A stretch of 64,000 nucleotides of DNA from Siphonodentalium dalli (Eukaryota > Mollusca > Scaphopoda > Gadilida > Siphonodentaliidae): the NCBI GenBank assembly GCA_032622095.1, contig CP136068.1:56380025-56444024 (forward strand). The letters run 5' to 3'. This document shows positions 57,355 to 64,000 of this stretch, one piece after another; the first letter of the stretch is position 1; each line of letters opens with the position of its first letter. Made by a program: the position numbers and the translations under genes. Below the pieces are notes generated by a model. It saw only the letters and a program-made list of their open reading frames with translations, did not search any database and was not told where the DNA came from.

Positions 57355-57700
57355 AACAAATGTGAAAATGCATCGTATATTGGGAGCCGAATTTTTGAGC
57401 TGCTGAAGCAATCTCTCAGCCTGCCTATGGCTTAAGTGGTAACCCTTGTAAATGTTAGGGGACACAGAACTTGTCCGATTGGCAAACTTATATTACGAAC
57501 ATCTTTCGAACCATTACAACAGACATTCCGATAATGCGCTTTATGCACCAGAACCTTATGCAGCGAATTAATTTTCTTAAACAATATGATTTTGATAAGT
57601 TTTTTGAGATTATGGCTCAATGCTGTGTCATTGCGACCATTATAGCCGAATTATATAGCAGGAGTGCTTTTTCAACTTTTATTATTTTTACTGTGACGGA
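57355..57700. repeat. Old inverted repeat, right arm
   Basis: Mirror of 53405-53930. A 143-codon plus frame starting here (57471-57902) runs half in the repeat, half outside. It has no motif and I judge it accidental. Confidence 0.75.
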
Positions 57701-59589
57701 AAGTAGTCTGTGTATTAACAAGACAGTCAATGACTGTGGGGTCGCTCACGAGTCACCAGGCTGTAAGGACGGAGAAGACTGCGACTCTGAAGACTACAAT
57801 AGTCAGTACTTGTCAAATCACATTAAAACAAGTAGTTCTAAACAGACACAGGCAGAGGGTCTTCGTTTAACGGTGGGATGGGATATGGGGTGTCCTCCTT
57901 GAAATTTCGAACTGCACACCCCTTCCCTTTCCATCAGATCATTGCCCATTACCTCCCAACTGGACCAAACTAAATTACAACTGGTACCTCAAGATCTCCA
58001 ATTTTTGGAAATTTATCAATACTTACTGATAATACCGGTATATATAAAAATTATTACATGTAATATAGGAATCTATAGACAAGTACCAAAAATGATACTT
58101 CATCATTATATGATGAGACTTCACCATTACTTAATAATACTTTAACCAACGATGACAGGCGATGTACTGACATATAAGTATGGTTGTCAAATAAGTATGG
58201 TTTTAGTCTTACGCATGTGCATAGGGGATGAACGAGCGCAACTAACGTAACTTATTTCGTAACCAAATCATGGGAGTTAAAATTATTCAACGCATATGGC
58301 ATAGGTTGTAACGTAAGAAACTCTTTGGCAAAAAAAAGGGTTGTAAAATTTGATATTTTAATGGTCTTTCGAGAATAACGTATGCGCACACACTGCGTGA
58401 CACTGGTATATCTGGTTTTATAAAGTCAGATGGACGGCATTTTTGCCCGCTGTCGTCATGTCGACCAGCAGGTTTTATGTCAATGGGATGTCCGGGAGTT
58501 TAACATTCTGGAAATTTTCATAGCAACCCCCTTCCTATCTTGATATGAAGACAACATACAGCAGATACATACATCGATACATACTCCGAACACACACACC
58601 AAAGCTCCGAGTTATCATATTTCGATTTTTGAAATCTAATATTTTTTGCCACCTGGAATATTTGGCGACCTAGCAAAAATTCGGCTGACTTCTCCCAGAA
58701 ATAGTACAGACATAAGAGGGCGTCGTTACGAGAGGTCAAGCAATAATGTCACTGCTCGATGTACGATCAACGCATCAGTGGCGATCACTAATTAATTCAG
58801 AATGAAAAGACGTTTAAAAGTATCGCCACCAACAAGAATGCGGTACGTTGTGATAATTGACGTGCGGATACATACATATAGAGGGCGTACTTATTGACGA
58901 ATTGGTAATCATGCTTTATTCATTCAAATAGACATGTTGTATGACACCACGCTGATTACACGTGGAAATACTATATGTTTACGTTTGTGATAACATGCGT
59001 TGGGAAATTCCAGTTTGATCTATGAATCACCATATATGGAAGTTGTAAGCCACACACGCGCATCATTAAAATTACCAAGAAAACTCGTTATTATCAGGAT
59101 ACAAGGTTGATATTTTTTAAGTTTTAATTTTTGGGACCCACTACACCGGGAACGCATGTTTTTTTCCCTTTCTTATCCCGGACACCTACCCTTCCAACAC
59201 AAGTGTTTTCCAATGGCAATTGGAGACTCACCGCAAAGTTTGATGAAGATCCCGATATAATATAATTTATCTGAGCCACTTTCTACAAAAATGTGGTCAT
59301 ATTCGAGCTCTAAATAAATATAACATTTTTATTTAAGCCCTATACTCAGCGTTGGTTTGATGCATAGTGAATTTGGTACAAAAACTCATGAGGCCCACAA
59401 CACAGTCACGACCTAAAGCAGTTTTAGTGGAATATCTCTATGTCTAACATTTTTTAAATGTGGGACAAAATAAGACTACCATGAACTTTAAGAAATCTTC
59501 GGATAACATCATATATATAGGATATATCAGTACAATTTGTTTATTTTGGGGGTAGGATGATTGACCGAGCTCAGGATTAATTTCAATGT
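57701..59589. other. Unassigned DNA
   Basis: No repeat family seen elsewhere in the window. CATCATTATATGATGAGACTTC at 58099 is a small palindrome. Short frames are without motif. Confidence 0.4.
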
Positions 59590-60035
59590 TTTAGAATTCT
59601 AGCTAGAATTCCATTAGAGTGTACATATAGAATGCTGCTAGAGTGGCCAGCTAGAGTGAGGTTAGAGTGGCCATATATAATGCTTTTTAGAGTGGCCAGC
59701 TAGAATTACATTACAGTGGTCAGCTAGAATTTCATTATTGTGCCCACATAGAATGCCACTAGAGTATCCAGCTAGAGTGGTATTAGAGTGGCCATATAGA
59801 ATGTTTTTTTAGTGGGATCAGCTATAATTCCATATGAATGAACACATCGAATGCGCTATAGAGTGAGGTCAGAGTGACCCCATATAGAGTGCGTTTAGAA
59901 TGGCCACTGTAGAATGAGGTTATGGTGATTACATAATTATAGTATGTCGTTAGAGTGGCGACATAGAATGCGTTTAGAGTGTCCACCTATATAATATTGT
60001 CAGAGTGGCCACACAGAATGAGGTTAGATTGGGTT
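59590..60035. repeat. Degenerate minisatellite, AGAGTGGCCA-type
   Basis: About 18-20 irregular copies of phrases like TAGAGTGGCCAGCTAGAAT and TAGAGTGGCCATATAGAATG, alternating 'AGCTAGA' and '(A/C)ATAGA' forms with spacing near 22-30 bp. Confidence 0.85.
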
Positions 60036-60299
60036 CCACTATAAATCGCCATGACAAGCACCCCACAATTGTAACCTGCGATCTACGCTGGATACACGTA
60101 CGACCACCCGCTGTCATTATTGTAGACAGTAATATAATGCATGTGTACGTATTAGTAGAGGCTCTTATGTCCATTTTTTGGCTCCCGTGTGCATTTTGTG
60201 AAGAAATATAGCCACTATGCTCATGATGTTGCTTGATATCTCGAGCACCAGAAAACAAATGTTAGACACCTGGAGGTCGCGACTGGGTGGATTTATGAC
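60036..60299. other. Unassigned DNA
   Basis: Two open frames on opposite strands overlap here without family motifs. Nothing is called. Confidence 0.35.
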
Positions 60300-61640
60300 G
60301 TCATCAAGATGGCCGCCATCCAACATTTCAGAGTAGGCACTGAATCAGTTTGATTAATAGCTAGTAGTTAATTTATGGTAGGAAATATAATATTTCTCTA
60401 CTGTTGTTATACTATGATAACAAGCTTCACTTTGACAGAAAAACTGACCACATTTAACCAAGATGGCCGCCAAAATGGCGACCGAAGTTCGGGAAAATGA
60501 TGAATTTTCACACATGTCTCTTAAAACATTCACGGTTGTTTGAAATCGGTAGCTAATAGCAACTTAATTTTAAATACATTTGAATACCTAACCATTTGAA
60601 CATGATAATATGTCATACTGTTGGTCTTATTGCTACAAAATGTCGTCAAAATGTGAATTCATAAATATGCTATGAAATTTTACCAAATATCGATTTTGTA
60701 ATTCGAGTCAGGTGTTAGCCAGAAAATAGCTGAATTTGATGACAAATATTTGCAACATGTTTAAACATATAGATTGCCATATAATTACAACCAAAAAAAG
60801 TGCATCTGTATTCAAGATGGCGACCAAAATGGTTGCCAAAATTGATAAATCACTAACATTTGTCAAATTTTCTTTGATATCACTCCTAATGTGCGATTTA
60901 GTGAATATAGGTGAATATATTTGCTCCGTGTTGGCGTAATAACATGGAGATATGAAACAATATGAATAGTTTGTGAACAATGGCTGTTTATACTCAAGAA
61001 TTATAGAGAATGAAACAACGAAAATGAGATGAAATCATCAAAATGACAACCATGAACATTTCAGAGTTGGCATTGAGTCTGGGAGGAAAATTTAGATAGT
61101 GAAATGATTATGTTTCGCGACCAATAATACCATTGGATCACACTTCCTCTTGAGGGTGCAATTTGGACCTCAAAATACAAGATGGCTCCCAAAACGGCGA
61201 CCGAAATTAGAATAATTGATGATTTTTCACACTCTCCTCTTAATTTATTCACAGCGGTTTGAAATCGTTGGTTACTAGCAAACTTATTTTGAATAAATGA
61301 TACTATCTAATCATTCGACAACCATGATATGTTAGATTAACATATTATTATCCATATGAATCTAAATTCAGGATGGTGACTCAGATGGTTACCAAAATGG
61401 AGAAATCATCCAAATTTGTTAGTTTTCATTGATAACGCTCCTAAGGTGGGTTTCAGTGACTACTGGTAAACACATTTGTTCCCCTGTTGACAAAAGTGCC
61501 AGGAATGCTGATACAATCTGATACAATATGAATATTTTGCGAACAGTAGCTGCTTATATCCGAGATTTCATGAGAATGGAAACAGAAACCATGAAAAGTA
61601 GATAAATTCATCTGATGTTGACCAATTTGAAAATATCCAA
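60300..61640. repeat. Tandem duplication with a period of about 700 bp
   Basis: Blocks around 60300-60360, 60460-60640 and 60815-60920 recur in order at about 61060, 61178-61335 and 61372-61490. Examples: GGCGACCGAAGTTCGGGAAA against GGCGACCGAAATTAGAATAA, and TGATATCACTCCTAA against TGATAACGCTCCTAA. Each half carries several AAGATGGC words. Sequence identity is low, so it is old. Confidence 0.75.
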
Positions 61641-64000
61641 ATCTGAATATATGTAATGCCATCATACTAAGTCAATTCTACCGAAATTCAGCTGCTCACG
61701 GAAGTTAATTCAATGTACATCACACAATGCAGTACCCAAAAATAGTAGCGGCATATAATGGGTTGGCATTACATACATCTTCCATGTTAACAAGCGTAAT
61801 AATTAGTGTATACTAAGTCCAAATATAAGAATAGGAGCTAATATTTGTGTGATTCGTTCTTATTAATATATATGTACGAAAACACAGGGTATACTTTTGT
61901 GAAACTGAGAAAATTTACAATTGCTCGTCCTTGAATAACATCTAGATCAAATTGTGTGTGCATCATGGGAATATATGACAGTAATTGCTTTGTCGCAGAC
62001 CACCAAACGAGAGCTTTCAGATGTGAGCTACATGTGTCTTCTGCGAAGAAGAATCGCATTGGCCGATTTCTACCAGAACTCTGCTTATTACATGCGATCT
62101 ATAGCGACTAGAGATAAATTGTGTTCAGGTTCGTACCAAAACAGAAACTGCTGTGGAGCTCTGGACAGCTCATAGGTCAACTCACTGACTCCACATCTAA
62201 GATTTGCGAAAGTGTGGCTGATTTTGATCGAGCTAGGATAGAAAGATAGCCTCATATAATGAGTTCAATTGGTATACATGTGTATTTGAGTTCCACAGAG
62301 ATAGTTTTCTGGACATCGCATATACTGCAAATTCGTTCCGTGTATGATCCCCATCTTCCTGTGCAGAACTTATGCACTCATCAAGTTTATACTAGATACA
62401 CCCATGTCATATTTGCACATGTGTTATCGAAGTTCTTTCATGCTTGCGTTATGCGGTCTCATCAAAATATCATACAAGAAACATATTCACACCAAATTTT
62501 CTTTAAATGCCTGCATTTCTGTAATTGTATCGGCTATCGGCAATGTTCCAGATAAAATTGATAATAATTTCAAGCACCAATGCACAGTTCGACTTGGCTG
62601 TAGAGGCAATTCAACTCACCAATATGTTGAGGTACATGTATTATTATTGGGTGGAAAGTTTGTAGTATTCTTTCCAGATGTTTTATGCAGGAACATTTGA
62701 TATCCCACTACAATGAAATCAGGTCTGCAGAAAACTCAGGTCGTTAAACGTTGAAATATTATACCTTCCTGAGCAATAGTCAATATCAGTCATGGACTCT
62801 TCAAATAGCTAACAATCCACAATCTTCTCTCAATTCAAGCATAACATTGTTATCTATTACTTCCAACTTTTGCGCAGTATCTATTCCAAGCTTGTAATTG
62901 GCCTACTTGTGGATCCGACTATTATGGTTGTACGGTTTGCCAGAAAATTCTATAAACTACATTTGTCCGATGGACAATTAAATGATTTCGTTCGAGATTG
63001 CGGGGTTTCTGTGATTCGAAGATCTTAACACTTTCTGTGAACTAACAGTTGATGTATAATGCTAATGAATGTCCCCATGTGGACGTTTTGTAAGAAATCT
63101 TAATAAACGTTCCATTAAATGATCTTGATGACCCGTCATTGTATTCATAACTTCGATGCACCATCATATGGCATGGACCAAAGATGAGCTTCTGGTGTTT
63201 CGATGAGGTATTTCATCACTAAATATCCAGGCACTAGGCATAGGCATTTTGATTTCACGATATTTTTTCGTTGACAACCAGGAAGAAGATGAGGAGCCGT
63301 TATTGTCACTTGCTGGACTTTACATGGAGAATGACAAATCTTAGGCTATTTTTGCCCGATACTGATGATTTGACATATTCTAAAATAAACTGACAAGCAT
63401 TAAAGACATATTATGGACTTGGTCGGGTGAGATAAACTTATAAGTTAGTACTCAGACGCTATGCCAACCTGGAGAATGTATCATTATACTAACATCACCT
63501 TAAATTTCAAAGAAATCGACCATCCCACTCCATAGAAAACATCGTCTGATCTACGCTCAATTGTAAATATTTACATCTCGATTCGGGACGCAACAGTCGG
63601 CGATAAACTAACGCAAACGATTTCGCAATCTAGAGTCATTGCATTTAATTAATATATAAGAATGACGGTCTGAGTTGTCAATTTGGGTTACTATTCGTAA
63701 AAATAACTACTTTGAGCCTTAATATTCTCCATTTCTATTTTATCACCCTACCGGAGTGTTTCACATCACTTTAACTCGGTTATGTGCACAGTTCTGTTAG
63801 ACTACATCGAAGTGAATACGCAATGTATCTGCTATGAGGTCAGCGGCCGTATTAAATCTGTATTATGGACTCTCCATTCCACAACCGAAGCAAACATTCT
63901 ATATGGAGTCTCTGATATGCAGTCGGAGAGTTTTATGGTGAGCTCTGTTAGCTTGCGAGATAAGTTTGTAATTCAACTGTAGTTGCTGTAGTTGCTGAGT
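61641..64000. other. Unassigned DNA with a few longer frames
   Basis: Plus frames of 73-118 codons occur at 61954-62175, 62344-62700 and 63782-63982. The first follows a splice-acceptor-like TTGCTTTGTCGCAG at 61987-62000, and the last contains a donor-like ATG|GTGAGC at 63938. None shows a recognised family motif, and none supplies the TM7 end expected for the receptor-like gene, so no gene is called. Confidence 0.35.

Noticed and set aside
57471-57902. 143-codon plus frame with hydrophobic stretch
   Set aside because: Half of it lies in an old inverted repeat whose partner is not open; no family motif.

Overview
The window looks like intergenic and intronic DNA from an AT-rich, repeat-laden invertebrate genome. 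The basis is non-LTR retrotransposon remains of several lineages, MITE-like and foldback elements, satellites, GT-AG introns and one gustatory-receptor-like 7TM gene. No bacterial operon, rRNA, tRNA or CRISPR was seen. The species cannot be named from the sequence alone; a marine lophotrochozoan or another non-arthropod animal would fit.

Layout. (1) About 1-10821: a giant inverted repeat, arms 1-4980 and 5764-10821, spacer 4981-5763, cut by the left window edge. Its outer parts are a 928-bp satellite that continues alone to about 14530, with units alternating between two variants. Each arm carries the 3' end of a decayed non-LTR retrotransposon ORF2. (2) 15348-32405: a second giant inverted repeat, arms 15348-23240 and 24616-32405, spacer 23241-24615. 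Each arm holds, from the outside in, the first 452 bp of a retrotransposon ORF1, a hairpin element, a frameshifted cysteine-protease-like ORF, and about three tandem 1.3-kb units with a 44-bp minisatellite and G-runs. The spacer holds an RTE/SINE-like element. (3) 31954-35780: a Jockey-superfamily retrotransposon that starts inside the right arm and runs out of it, broken by internal deletions and homopolymer frameshifts. (4) 36543-37302, minus strand: an intronless SGNH/GDSL-hydrolase-like ORF with a TATA box and a histone-type 3' stem-loop just past the stop. (5) 39431-42241: a foldback element. (6) 43113-50813: two exons of the receptor-like gene around a 6.6-kb intron full of mobile and tandem repeats. 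(7) 51-57.7 kb: two more inverted repeats, a perfect-looking hairpin, a LINE fragment and a MITE. (8) 59.6-61.6 kb: a minisatellite and a tandem duplication rich in YY1-like motifs. (9) 61.6-64 kb: no assignable function.

The unifying theme is inverted repetition at every scale: short GCTTAAGC palindromes, 130-160 bp hairpins, 0.5-2.8 kb foldbacks, and two palindromes of more than 10 kb. Parts of palindrome 1 recur as dispersed families at 39-42 kb and 49-50 kb. The two most unusual signals are the tandem pair of giant palindromes and the hydrolase ORF with histone-like 3' end signals. All relationships were judged by eye; no alignment or database search was run.
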